DNA of 13,929 nucleotides from the NCBI GenBank assembly GCA_937880545.1, contig CALFKA010000080.1, positions 1-13,929 of the forward strand, read 5' to 3'. Within the stretch, counting starts at the first letter, position 1. Every line of letters starts with the position of its first letter. Source of the DNA: an uncultured Clostridia bacterium (GTDB taxonomy: Bacteria > Bacillota > Clostridia > Peptostreptococcales > Acidaminobacteraceae). Positions 1 to 8,345 of this stretch are shown piece by piece. The notes under the pieces are model-generated. The model was not told the origin of the DNA, searched no databases, and saw nothing but the letters and a program-made list of their open reading frames with translations. The position numbers and the translations under genes are program-made.

Positions 1-195
1 CCTCTTTCTCTCTGAGGGTTTCTCTCTCTTTGACCTACAAATACTTTACACTAACGTGCAAAAAGCGTCCTGACTACACCTTAACGTCCTGTTTATCACC
101 TAGAAAACTTCCACCCTTTTGAGGCGTCATTTCTTAGAGGCTGATAAGCAAAAAAGAGGCAAAAGCTAAAACCGGAAAAGGTAAAAGGTATGGTA
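1..195. other. gene-free upstream region
   Basis: I see no supportable gene here. The first 30 bases are strongly pyrimidine-rich (CT runs). A 7-bp direct repeat CGTCCTG occurs at 66-72 and 85-91, and GAGGC occurs at 120-124 and again at 137-141. All frames are interrupted by stops. The stretch is probably the non-coding tail of an upstream unit plus the start of the jet operon control region. No hairpin followed by a T-run was recognised as a terminator. Confidence 0.4.
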
Positions 196-225
196 TTGTG
201 AATCTAGCAGGCGTTCATATATAAT
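196..225 (+). promoter_or_regulatory. candidate sigma-A promoter of the jet operon
   Basis: A -35-like TTGTGA (196-201, four of six consensus bases) is followed after 18 bases by a perfect -10 TATAAT (220-225). Transcription would start near 232 and give a leader of about 125 nt before the jetA start. It is the best promoter match upstream of the operon. A second -10-like box, TAGAAT at 310-315, lacks a fitting -35. The call is by eye only. Confidence 0.45.
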
Positions 226-287
226 CCCTTTTCTGAGAATATTGGGTTCTCCGCCTGCCAGAATAGCGAGAGTGTTTTTTGCGTGAT

Positions 288-305
288 AGTCCATTAAAAA
301 GGACT
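288..305 (+). other. small hairpin in jet leader
   Basis: AGTCC (288-292) and GGACT (301-305) are perfect complements around an 8-base A/T-rich loop. A second weak stem, GAGAA (235-239) with TTCTC (247-251), lies further upstream in the same leader. Neither is followed by a T-run, so they are not intrinsic terminators. They may be chance, or they may be minor regulatory or mRNA structures. Confidence 0.2.
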
Positions 306-341
306 CAGATAGAATTAAACTTATATCCTGATATATGTTTG

Positions 342-358
342 AAAGGAGGAGAATTTTG
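342..358 (+). promoter_or_regulatory. strong RBS that sets a TTG start for jetA
   Basis: AAAGGAGG (342-349) is followed by six bases and then TTG (356-358), in frame with jetA. An upstream in-frame ATG at 335 has no purine-rich site before it and would place the Shine-Dalgarno sequence inside the gene, where it encodes an Arg-Arg run. The TTG start is therefore preferred. Confidence 0.75.
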
Positions 359-1819
359 CTGATTGATAAGATACGCAAGCCACTACCGGAAGTGATGTAT
401 CTGAATGTCGATAATGTCTTTCGCTATCGTCTGATCATGCGAAGCTTTTATGAAGAATATAATAAACTTAATTACTGGCTGAGCGCACAGGAAGTCTATG
501 GTTTGTGCGAAGAGCATCTGCCGGAATACAGTTTTGAAAATTGTTGCAGTGATCTGGAGAAACTGGTGGAATGGGGAAATCTTGATGCACTGCAGGATAC
601 AAAGAGTATTCTGACCTTGGAAGACTTTCGCAATAAACGATATCGATTTCAGATGAGCAAGTATTCAGTAGAGATCGAGCGACTGTTGGTAAACCTTGAG
701 ACTATGGCCAGTGAAAAAGGCTCACTAGAACCAAGTCTGTTGGAGCGCCTACTCCATGACCTTGAGCTTCTTACGGATCTGAGCAGGCAGACAGATGAAG
801 TAATTTTTGGGTGGTGGGAAAATTTGAGCGGTGATTTTCGCAACATAAATGAGCGTTATCAAGACTTTCTTCGCGACCTCAACAGTATCACCATGGATCG
901 TGCCATGAGTGGTCCACGTTTCCTCCTGATGAAGGATCGAATCATTGAGTACCTTCGTCATTTTATCCGCCGACTGCACACCTATGAGTCCGATATGAAG
1001 CGTCTGTTAAGTGCTGTAGATGCAGAGCAGATGGAATGTATATTTGCTGCTGTGATTCGTCACAGGAAGAGTATTCCGGGCATTGAAATACTCGATGAGG
1101 AAGTCTATGAGGAGGCGGTCCGAGGGCGCTGGAAAAGTGTCAATAACTGGTTTTTAGGAACTTCTCATCAGGAAAGTGAGCTGGTGAAAATTTTTCGGAT
1201 GGCTGATGAGATTATTTTGAAAATATCTCGGTTTGCGCTGCAGATTGCCATGGAGCACTCGGGAGGCGTAAACAGAAAAGAACTGTATCTGCGTCTAGCA
1301 GAATTCTTCTACTCCTGCGAAGATATTCAAGAATGCCATCAACTTTCCGCGCGGAGCTTTGGTATCAAAAGTACTTATCATTTAAGGGGAGACACGAAAA
1401 GGAGCTCAGAAAGTACCACCAGCAGTGTCTATGAAGATACCCCGCTGCTTTTTGAACTGAAGCCGAGGATACGTCATTACGGACAGAAGGCGCAGCGTAC
1501 ACCGATTGCCGATAAATCACAGGAGAAAAAGAAACGCCTGCGGATGTACCAAGAAGAAGAGAGACAACGTCGGCAAATTCTGGAGAGTCTGATGCAGGAC
1601 GGTGTGATTGATTTTTCCCGGCTAGGAACCATTTCTTCTCAGACGAGGAAAGTTCTGTTGGCCTGGGTCAGTCTTGCCAGACAAAATGCTTCCCGACGAG
1701 CCGGCACTCAGGATGGACGCTCCTTCCTTCTTCGCGAGAATCCGGAGGAAAAAGTGACGTTACATTGTGAAGACGGTCACTTTGTCATGCCGGCTTGTAT
1801 CTTGGAGTTTGAGCCATGA
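356..1819 (+). CDS. jetA: Wadjet type I kleisin-like subunit JetA (TIGR02677 family)
   Basis: This is the kleisin-like subunit of the Wadjet SMC complex. By analogy to MukF/MksF it should bridge the JetC heads and recruit JetB. From the TTG start the protein is 487 residues, normal for the family. The N-terminus shows the family pattern YLNVDNVFRYRLIMR (about 15-29). A winged-helix-like segment follows at about 40-115, with W-G-N-L and the TLEDFRNKRYRFQ stretch before an arginine/leucine-rich helix. The middle (about 120-340) is helical, and a basic, charged region lies near 385-415. It is the first gene of the operon. Its stop overlaps the jetB start by 4 nt (ATGA), so the two are probably translationally coupled. 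Recognition rests on these motifs and on the gene order; the kleisin role is inferred from characterised Wadjet systems. The stop-to-stop frame also allows a 494-residue version from ATG 335. Confidence 0.88.
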   Translation: MLIDKIRKPLPEVMYLNVDNVFRYRLIMRSFYEEYNKLNYWLSAQEVYGLCEEHLPEYSFENCCSDLEKLVEWGNLDALQDTKSILTLEDFRNKRYRFQMSKYSVEIERLLVNLETMASEKGSLEPSLLERLLHDLELLTDLSRQTDEVIFGWWENLSGDFRNINERYQDFLRDLNSITMDRAMSGPRFLLMKDRIIEYLRHFIRRLHTYESDMKRLLSAVDAEQMECIFAAVIRHRKSIPGIEILDEEVYEEAVRGRWKSVNNWFLGTSHQESELVKIFRMADEIILKISRFALQIAMEHSGGVNRKELYLRLAEFFYSCEDIQECHQLSARSFGIKSTYHLRGDTKRSSESTTSSVYEDTPLLFELKPRIRHYGQKAQRTPIADKSQEKKKRLRMYQEEERQRRQILESLMQDGVIDFSRLGTISSQTRKVLLAWVSLARQNASRRAGTQDGRSFLLRENPEEKVTLHCEDGHFVMPACILEFEP

Positions 1820-2946
1820 GTGCTTTGAGTGAACTATTTAGCAGGCGCTGGATCCTTCGGGAGAAGACGCCAGAGCTCTATTACAGAGTGAAGGATCAGC
1901 TGCCCATGCTTCGTCCTTTTCTGAAAGAGAAGATGGGCTTGTCAATCATCGAAAATCAGCTTCTGATCAAACTGGAAAAGACAGCAGATATCCCCAGAAT
2001 ATGGATGGGTATCGACAAATTTGTAAAAAAAGAAGAGTATGTTTTTCTCTGTCTCATACTGGCTTTTCTGGAAGATCTTTCTGAGATGGATAAATTTACT
2101 CTCTCGCAGCTTACAGACTACTTGCTGGGAAGTTATCGCTTTTCAGATCTGGATTGGACGATCTTTTCGTATCGAGTATCATTGGTGCGCGTGTTGAACT
2201 TTCTCGTCGAAGAAGGGATGCTCACCGTCAGCGATATGCGTGGCAGTAATTTTTCTGAAGATATGACGACGGAGGTGCTGTATGAAAATCAGGGTACATC
2301 AAAATACTTTCTTCGTCATCTGGATTATCGGGTAGAGAGCAAGGAAGATCTGATTGCCACGGAAAGTGATGTAGATGAATATCAACGCATGGCAAGAAGG
2401 CAGAGAGCCTATCGCAAAATTCTTCTGGATCTGGCGGTGTACAGGGACGAGGGTGAAGAGGATTTTCAGTATCTCAAAAACTATCGCTATCAGATGGAGA
2501 AAGATCTAGAAGAGATACTGGAAGGCGCTATTCACATTCATAAATCAGCTGCGTTTTTTGTCTTGGAGCCAGAGGAATCCTTCGGAAGCATTTTCCCCGA
2601 TACAAACAACCGATCCGAAGTGGTTCTGCTCCTGGCAGCCAGTATCCGCAAGCGGGTCGAAAAAGGCCTTCTGACATTGGAGGAAGATGACACGATCCGT
2701 CTCGACCGCTTGAGCTTTGAGGCGCTACTTCATGAACTTCACAGAGAGTCGAAAGCGGGATTCACAGCCGCCCTGAGAAGGATGACTCCCCAGGAGTTTG
2801 GCAGAGAAATCGAAGCGTACTTATCGGACAGAGGCTTTATCTCCTGTGATTCATCAGGACTGATCGTGCGTATCCGACCGATATTTGGCAAATTAAGTGG
2901 ATATTATCCAGCGCAATTTTTGGAAAGAGGAACAGCAAGTGACTAG
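1816..2946 (+). CDS. jetB: Wadjet type I MukE-like subunit JetB (TIGR02678 family)
   Basis: This is the accessory winged-helix (KITE-like) subunit, comparable to MukE/MksE, that binds the kleisin JetA within the JetABC condensin. It has 376 residues, in the range of the family. Visible features are the N-terminal helical segment with LLRPF-like spacing (residues about 30-50), a conserved W-T-I-F-S-Y-R stretch leading to a hydrophobic helix that ends LNFLVEEGML (winged-helix-like, about 110-140), and a long helical C-terminal half with a Q-R-A-Y-R-K-I-L-L-D segment. No enzymatic motif or membrane segment is seen, as expected. The ATG overlaps the jetA stop, with GGAG eight bases upstream. The 3' end overlaps jetC by 8 nt when the GTG start is used. 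Identification depends more on its place between jetA and jetC than on any single motif, but size and order fit type I Wadjet well. Confidence 0.85.
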   Translation: MSALSELFSRRWILREKTPELYYRVKDQLPMLRPFLKEKMGLSIIENQLLIKLEKTADIPRIWMGIDKFVKKEEYVFLCLILAFLEDLSEMDKFTLSQLTDYLLGSYRFSDLDWTIFSYRVSLVRVLNFLVEEGMLTVSDMRGSNFSEDMTTEVLYENQGTSKYFLRHLDYRVESKEDLIATESDVDEYQRMARRQRAYRKILLDLAVYRDEGEEDFQYLKNYRYQMEKDLEEILEGAIHIHKSAAFFVLEPEESFGSIFPDTNNRSEVVLLLAASIRKRVEKGLLTLEEDDTIRLDRLSFEALLHELHRESKAGFTAALRRMTPQEFGREIEAYLSDRGFISCDSSGLIVRIRPIFGKLSGYYPAQFLERGTASD

Positions 2947-5900
2947 TACATGGCAGATGCACAGAGCGGGGTTTATTGACTTCTGGTACTACGGGCAGGA
3001 AGAGTTCTATTTTTCTGATGGGAGATTGCTTCTGCGTGGGGCAAATGGCTCCGGCAAATCTGTGACGATGCAAAGTATTCTTCCGTTGCTTCTTGACGGA
3101 GACAAGTCGCCCTCTCGTTTGGACCCTTTTGGCAGCACATCGAGACTCATGCAGAATTATCTGCTGATGGAAAATGACGACAGAGAAGAGCGAACGGGTT
3201 ACCTGTATCTGGAGTTTCGAAGGGCGGAGGCGGATGCTTTTTTAACTCTGGGGATCGGAATGCGCGCCAGAAGAAACCGCCCTCTGGATTCCTGGTATTT
3301 TATTATTACCGATGGCCGGCGCGTTGGCAGGGACTTTCTTTTGACAAAGAACATAGGCAAAGAGATTGCGCTGACAAAGCAGGAACTCAAATTTCGCCTG
3401 GACACGGGCGGGTTGTTTTTTGAGTTGCAGGGTGAATACATGAAAGCGGTCAACAACCATCTTTTTGGCTATGATGATACGCAAAACTACCGTGAACTCC
3501 TGGATCTGTTGATCCAGCTTCGAAGTCCCAAACTGACAAAGGATTACAAACCGACAGTCCTTCACGAGATTTTGAGCAGTTCTCTTCAGGGGCTGACGGA
3601 TGATGATCTGCGTCCGATGAGTGAGACGATAGAAAAAATCGACCGCTTAAAGAGTCTTCGGGAAGAACATGAACTCTCTTTGCGAAGCACCGATTCGATC
3701 CTTTACTCTTATAATCGATTTAATGAAGCGATCCTCTGGCATAAAGCGCAATATCTAGTAAAAAAAGACGAACAGGTACTTCTCCATAAAAGACAGACGA
3801 ATGAAAACATTTTGGAAACAGAAAAAAAACAGTCACTTCTGGATGATGCCATTCGCCTGAAGGAAGAATATCTGGAAGAACAGCAAGTCCTGACACAGAA
3901 AATTCGTCAATTTGAAGACCAGGATCTGAAGAAACTAAAAGAACAGGAACTTACTCTTATTTCGCTCATTGCACAGAAGAAGACCCGGATGGAAGGGCTT
4001 GATGAGAAAGTTCGACAGCTTTTTGTACGTCTGCAACAGTTGCAGGATCGCTCAAGAGAAATAGACACGCAGAACTACCGATTGGAGAAGAATATACGCC
4101 AGATGCTTGAGGGGATGGAGGATGTGTTTAACCTCTATACCTATGATGAGCATGCTTTCATGAAGGCAGAGATACTCGAAGATATCCGTCGCAGTTACAG
4201 CTATACCATGAGTAAGACAACTCTTCAGCAACTTCTCGAGCTAGTGGAACAAGCACTGGAACTGCTAAAAGAGCAAGATTTTCTACGTCAGCAGATCAGC
4301 GAGCTTGAAGAAGAAAAAAGTAAGACAGAACGGGAGATCGTCCGGTTAGAAAGAGAGCTCGAAAAGAGCTACCAGCTTCTTGGTGAAATGAAGCTGGAAC
4401 TTCAGGAGAAAACAGCCCGTTTCTTTAAAAATGCGAAGGTATTTACTATCAGTCCTGAAGCGCTCGATACGCTGATTCGCCTACTGGATGAAGTGGGGAT
4501 TGATACAGATTTTTACCCATTACGTGAGAGAATGCAGGAGCTGCAGCTACAAGTCTCCTCAGACATTAAAGAGAAGATCCGAGAAAAGAGTCATCTTCTC
4601 GAGGGGACAGACGAACAGATTGCATTAAAGGAAAGAGAGATCCAAGAGCTGGAAATCATGGAAGATCCACAGCCTCCGAGAGAAGCATCCATTCTCAAAA
4701 ACAGGCTGAAGCTTCATCGGATGGGGATTGAAGCACGCCCTCTCTTTGAACTCCTGGAGTTCAGAGGGGATGTCGACTCATACACCCAAGGGGTCATCGA
4801 AGAAATTCTCTCTGATCTGGGGCTTCTAGATGCGATGGTGGTGCACGAAGAGTTTCGCGAGGAACTCATGAGAGTGGATCCCGGGAATAAAGAACGCTAT
4901 ATATTTATCGACCATCTGTCACACGCTTATATTTTTGATCGTCCATTGTTTGTGCCGGAGGATTTCCCGGGAAGAGACAGCCTGGAAAGTAGGCTCTCAG
5001 AGCTTTTCTATGGAGTTGAGAACAGGTTTTCTATTGACCTGAATGGTCTCTATCAAAATTTTCTGGTGGAGGGGGTCGTCTCGGCCGATTATCAAGCAAA
5101 GTATATTGGCCGCGAAGCAAGAAAGCGTCACCGAGAGGAGCTGCTGAAAGAGGCTCGTTCAGAACATCAAGAGCTATTGGGGCAGCGACGGGAAATCGTT
5201 GTCGCTATAGAAGCACTTGAGGAGAAACATGCCCTACTTTTAGAAGAGGCAGCTCTTTATCCGGGTTTTAGCGATCTCCAGTCTGCGATCGCTCTGATCC
5301 GACAGGCAGAGGAGCATATCAAGCAGGAAAGAAGCGCACAGCAGCGACTCCTGTCGAGTCTGTATCCACTATATGAAAAAGCCAAACAACTCGAAGAGAT
5401 GCTTTACAAGTTCAGGGGGAAAATTCACCTGCAGCCCTCACTGAAAGAATATACACTTGTAGGCAAAGAGTTGAGTGTCTATCGAGATCATCTGTATGAG
5501 CTTGAGAGCATGCATAAAGAGTTCATTCAGCTAAGTGAGAGAGTCAGAGAATACGCAGAATTAATACAAGAGCAGGAAGCAAGGTTGCAGGATGTCCGTG
5601 ATGACAGAGCGCACGAAGAACGGGAGTGCTCCCTTCGAGAAAAAGAACTCGCTGCGACCGTTGAGCTCCTTCAACAGAGTGACTACTCGAAGTATGAGGA
5701 GGAGCTTACCCTTATGCTGCTACGCCAGAGTGAGCTTCCAGCGCTGATCAGTAGCGTAATTGAGAAGATGGCAAGAACCGCCGAGCAGATTCGCTATCAT
5801 GAAGAGGAGCTGGCGTCACTCAAAGAAAACGAAGCAGTGTTTCTCAAAGAGCTCGAAGATGCCAAAAATATTTTTTGTGCAGAGTGGAAACTCGGTCTTA

Positions 5901-7012
5901 CGCAGACGCAAGAGCCGGCAATGGAACAACCTCAAGAGCAGGCGCGTTCGGTGATGAGAAACCTGCCGTCCGTTACGAAAGAAGAGTTGGATAATCGCAG
6001 ACAGCTTCTGCTTGACAGCTATTATAACCATCGCTCTGTTCTTGCCGGTCATTCAGTCAGTCTGAGGGAAGTGTTTGCGGGCGAATTTGCCGCGACAGAC
6101 ATCAGCGTAGCACGTCCTCTGGCCGAGGCGAGAGTACATGGAGTATATGTGGGGATTGCTCGGCTGAAAGAGTTTCTTGAGGAAAATCTTGAAAGTACGA
6201 ACCTGTTGATTCGTGATGGAGACAGGAAACTTTTTGAAGAGGTTCTTGGAGAAAATCTTTCTCTAAAGATCAGAGCTAAGGTTTCTGCCAGCAGAAACTG
6301 GGTGGCTCGTATGAATGAGCTGATGGAAAATCTCTCAACATCTGCAGGGCTTAGTCTGCGGCTTGTCTGGAAAGCCCATGGAGCACAGAAAGAAGATCAG
6401 CTGAGTACCACAGAACTGGTTCAGATGATGAATCGTGATGTGACGCTTCTGCGGCCGGAAGACAAAGAGAAATTCTCAGAACACTTTCGCTCAAAAGTAG
6501 AAGAAGCCAGAATCCGCATGGAGACAAAAGAAAACCAGAAATCCTTCCACCAACTCATGCGCGAAATTCTGGATTATCGGCAGTGGTTTGAATTCCAGCT
6601 ACTATTTAAGAAGGCAGGACAAGAGCAAAAAGAGCTGACCAATAATGAATTTTTCAAGCTGAGTGGGGGAGAAAAAGCGATTTGTATGTACATGCCTCTA
6701 TTTGCAGCTGTTGTGGCAAAGTATAATGGAGCCGGAGCCGATGCTCCGAGGATTATCAGTCTGGATGAAGCATTTGCGGGGGTGGATGAAAACAATATCC
6801 AGCAGATGTTTGATCTGATGGTAGAGCTGAAATTTAACTTTATTATTAACTCGCAGAATCTTTGGGGGGATTACCCGACCGTCCCGGCTCTCAATATCTA
6901 TGAAATGCTCCCCGATCACAAAACCAAAACCATTACCCCTATCCTCCACCACTGGGACGGATGGAAGCGTGAAGTCATCTTTGATTCCGAACTGATGGAG
7001 GCTAGCTCGTGA
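2939..7012 (+). CDS. jetC: Wadjet type I SMC-like ATPase JetC (TIGR02680 family)
   Basis: This is the MukB-like SMC motor of the Wadjet complex, an ATP-driven loop-extruding dimer. The protein is 1357 residues from the GTG start. The N-terminal head carries the family start WQMHRAGFIDFWYY (about 5-18) and Walker A GANGSGKS (34-41, Lys40). A long coiled coil follows at about 270-490. A hinge-like globular region lies at about 580-730, ending in YIGREARKRHRE, and a second coiled coil at about 725-980. The C-terminal head has the ABC signature LSGGEK (1241-1246) and Walker B IISLDEAF (1272-1279, Asp1276-Glu1277), so the ATPase looks intact. The GTG at 2939 was chosen because AGAGG lies eight bases before it and because homologues begin just before the WQMHR motif. 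The in-frame ATG at 2897 would add 14 unrelated residues encoded inside jetB. The last codon overlaps the jetD start (GTGA). Confidence 0.93.
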   Translation: MTSTWQMHRAGFIDFWYYGQEEFYFSDGRLLLRGANGSGKSVTMQSILPLLLDGDKSPSRLDPFGSTSRLMQNYLLMENDDREERTGYLYLEFRRAEADAFLTLGIGMRARRNRPLDSWYFIITDGRRVGRDFLLTKNIGKEIALTKQELKFRLDTGGLFFELQGEYMKAVNNHLFGYDDTQNYRELLDLLIQLRSPKLTKDYKPTVLHEILSSSLQGLTDDDLRPMSETIEKIDRLKSLREEHELSLRSTDSILYSYNRFNEAILWHKAQYLVKKDEQVLLHKRQTNENILETEKKQSLLDDAIRLKEEYLEEQQVLTQKIRQFEDQDLKKLKEQELTLISLIAQKKTRMEGLDEKVRQLFVRLQQLQDRSREIDTQNYRLEKNIRQMLEGMEDVFNLYTYDEHAFMKAEILEDIRRSYSYTMSKTTLQQLLELVEQALELLKEQDFLRQQISELEEEKSKTEREIVRLERELEKSYQLLGEMKLELQEKTARFFKNAKVFTISPEALDTLIRLLDEVGIDTDFYPLRERMQELQLQVSSDIKEKIREKSHLLEGTDEQIALKEREIQELEIMEDPQPPREASILKNRLKLHRMGIEARPLFELLEFRGDVDSYTQGVIEEILSDLGLLDAMVVHEEFREELMRVDPGNKERYIFIDHLSHAYIFDRPLFVPEDFPGRDSLESRLSELFYGVENRFSIDLNGLYQNFLVEGVVSADYQAKYIGREARKRHREELLKEARSEHQELLGQRREIVVAIEALEEKHALLLEEAALYPGFSDLQSAIALIRQAEEHIKQERSAQQRLLSSLYPLYEKAKQLEEMLYKFRGKIHLQPSLKEYTLVGKELSVYRDHLYELESMHKEFIQLSERVREYAELIQEQEARLQDVRDDRAHEERECSLREKELAATVELLQQSDYSKYEEELTLMLLRQSELPALISSVIEKMARTAEQIRYHEEELASLKENEAVFLKELEDAKNIFCAEWKLGLTQTQEPAMEQPQEQARSVMRNLPSVTKEELDNRRQLLLDSYYNHRSVLAGHSVSLREVFAGEFAATDISVARPLAEARVHGVYVGIARLKEFLEENLESTNLLIRDGDRKLFEEVLGENLSLKIRAKVSASRNWVARMNELMENLSTSAGLSLRLVWKAHGAQKEDQLSTTELVQMMNRDVTLLRPEDKEKFSEHFRSKVEEARIRMETKENQKSFHQLMREILDYRQWFEFQLLFKKAGQEQKELTNNEFFKLSGGEKAICMYMPLFAAVVAKYNGAGADAPRIISLDEAFAGVDENNIQQMFDLMVELKFNFIINSQNLWGDYPTVPALNIYEMLPDHKTKTITPILHHWDGWKREVIFDSELMEASS

Positions 7013-8262
7013 GCGACAGAAACGAACACTCTAAAAAGCTAGCAGAATATCTGAGAGAAAAGGAGATGGTGCACTTTTCAGAGAGGCTTTGTCGACATCT
7101 CATTCGCCTTGGTCGAGTGGGAGGGAGCCTCATGCTGACATCCCTTCCTCCTGAGGAAATCAACCATCTTCACGGATTGATGGGAGCGCTTCCAGGAGAG
7201 AAACTCAGTCTCCGCTCTCTTGTCCGCTCTCTTCAGAGTACAGTATTTGCTGAGGCTGACTTGTTTCTTGCTATGGAATTCTACTGTGGAAAACCCCTCG
7301 TGACACGTGAGGAAAGGAGAGCGAAAGAGCTAAGAGACAGGGAAGACTTTTTCGAACAATTGGATGACCTTTTTGCCTTACCTTTGTCCGAGCGCCAGAT
7401 TGTATTTCGTGAGCGTCTGAGTCTCCTGCGGGAGAATCCATCGCTTCTGCCGGCGTTTCAGAGTAGATACGCTGACGATCCTCACAAGCTCAGACGGGAC
7501 ATACAATATGTGAGTCAAGGCCTTCGGCTTCTTGATGCCGGCGCAAAAAAACTTTATCTGCCAAAATTTTCTGCAGAAGTGACGAGAGATCCCCATGCCT
7601 TTGATCCGGGAGGTTTTCTTTACCAACTTCTTCTGTTCTCCCTGGAAGATGGGGGTGTGAAGCAGCACATACTGAGCAGACATCGCATTCTGCGCGACGA
7701 TTTCAGTAATCAGGTGCTGTTTTATGGCATCTGTCTGTTTTGTGAAAAAGGTCCGATAGGTTTTGTTCAACAGGCCTTTGATGACAAAGAACCCCTTATT
7801 CTCCCTTTGTACACTTTAAAGCAAGCGGTGAGAGCGGAGGCATTGGATGCAAAGGTTTTCATGGTGGAAAATGCCGCTGTCTTTGCAGAGCTTTTTGAAA
7901 ACAGAAAAGACATCAGTCTTATATTTGGTCAGGGACAGCTTCGAAGGGCTGTCACCGCTTTACTGGAGCTTTTATTCACATCAGATGTTAGGCTTTTTTA
8001 TGCCGGGGATTTTGATCCGGAGGGTTTATTGATTGCCCAGGGTCTAATCGATCGTTATGGAGAGAAGGTCTCGCTGTGGCGAATGGGCGTGGATGATTAT
8101 CAAGCAGCCATATCGAAAAAAAGGATCTCCCCTGGTCGAATGAAGAAACTGGAGAACTTGAAAGACCCATCTCTGATCCAATTGGCTGAAGTGATAAAAG
8201 AAACCTCTCTTGCCGGATATCAGGAAAATCTCAGTTGGCTCCGAGAGGGAGAGATGGAGTGA
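7009..8262 (+). CDS. jetD: Wadjet type I Toprim nuclease JetD (TIGR02679/DUF2399 family)
   Basis: This is the topoisomerase VI-like nuclease that cleaves the plasmid once JetABC has captured it. The 417-residue protein has an N-terminal helical/DNA-binding part (about 20-270) with the family segment LYLPKFSAEVTRDPHAFD (182-199). The C-terminal Toprim domain (DUF2399) shows the conserved acid in VENAAVF (Glu287), a G-Q-G loop (307-309) and the metal-binding D-x-D in YAGDFDPEGL (Asp334, Asp336). All expected catalytic acids are present, so the nuclease appears functional. The loop reads FGQGQL where many relatives have a GQPS-like sequence, a mild difference. It starts with GTG in a 4-nt GTGA overlap with the jetC stop; GGAG lies eight bases upstream. 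It is the last gene of the operon; no intrinsic terminator was recognised directly after it. Confidence 0.92.
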   Translation: MSDRNEHSKKLAEYLREKEMVHFSERLCRHLIRLGRVGGSLMLTSLPPEEINHLHGLMGALPGEKLSLRSLVRSLQSTVFAEADLFLAMEFYCGKPLVTREERRAKELRDREDFFEQLDDLFALPLSERQIVFRERLSLLRENPSLLPAFQSRYADDPHKLRRDIQYVSQGLRLLDAGAKKLYLPKFSAEVTRDPHAFDPGGFLYQLLLFSLEDGGVKQHILSRHRILRDDFSNQVLFYGICLFCEKGPIGFVQQAFDDKEPLILPLYTLKQAVRAEALDAKVFMVENAAVFAELFENRKDISLIFGQGQLRRAVTALLELLFTSDVRLFYAGDFDPEGLLIAQGLIDRYGEKVSLWRMGVDDYQAAISKKRISPGRMKKLENLKDPSLIQLAEVIKETSLAGYQENLSWLREGEME

Positions 8263-8345
8263 TGTTGATAGAAGACGACGTCACAAGGAAGTGAAGGGTT
8301 CACAGAGAAAAAACGCCTTTCCGAATCAGTTTTTATAAAACGAGG

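Noticed and set aside
335..355. Seven extra N-terminal residues of JetA from ATG 335
   Set aside because: No Shine-Dalgarno site precedes that ATG, while a strong one inside this stretch serves the TTG at 356.
166..378. 70-residue minus-strand open frame across the jet leader
   Set aside because: It has no ribosome binding site before its ATG, overlaps the jetA start and the candidate promoter, and I recognise no family. The inner stretch looks somewhat protein-like, so an old fragment cannot be fully excluded.
2897..2938. 14-residue N-terminal extension of JetC from ATG 2897
   Set aside because: It lies wholly within jetB, and JetC homologues begin just before the WQMHR motif; GTG 2939 has an AGAGG site.
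8263..8345. Terminator after jetD
   Set aside because: The only stem seen (GTGAA/TTCAC around 8291-8303) is short and is not followed by a T-run; the T-run near 8331 has no hairpin before it.
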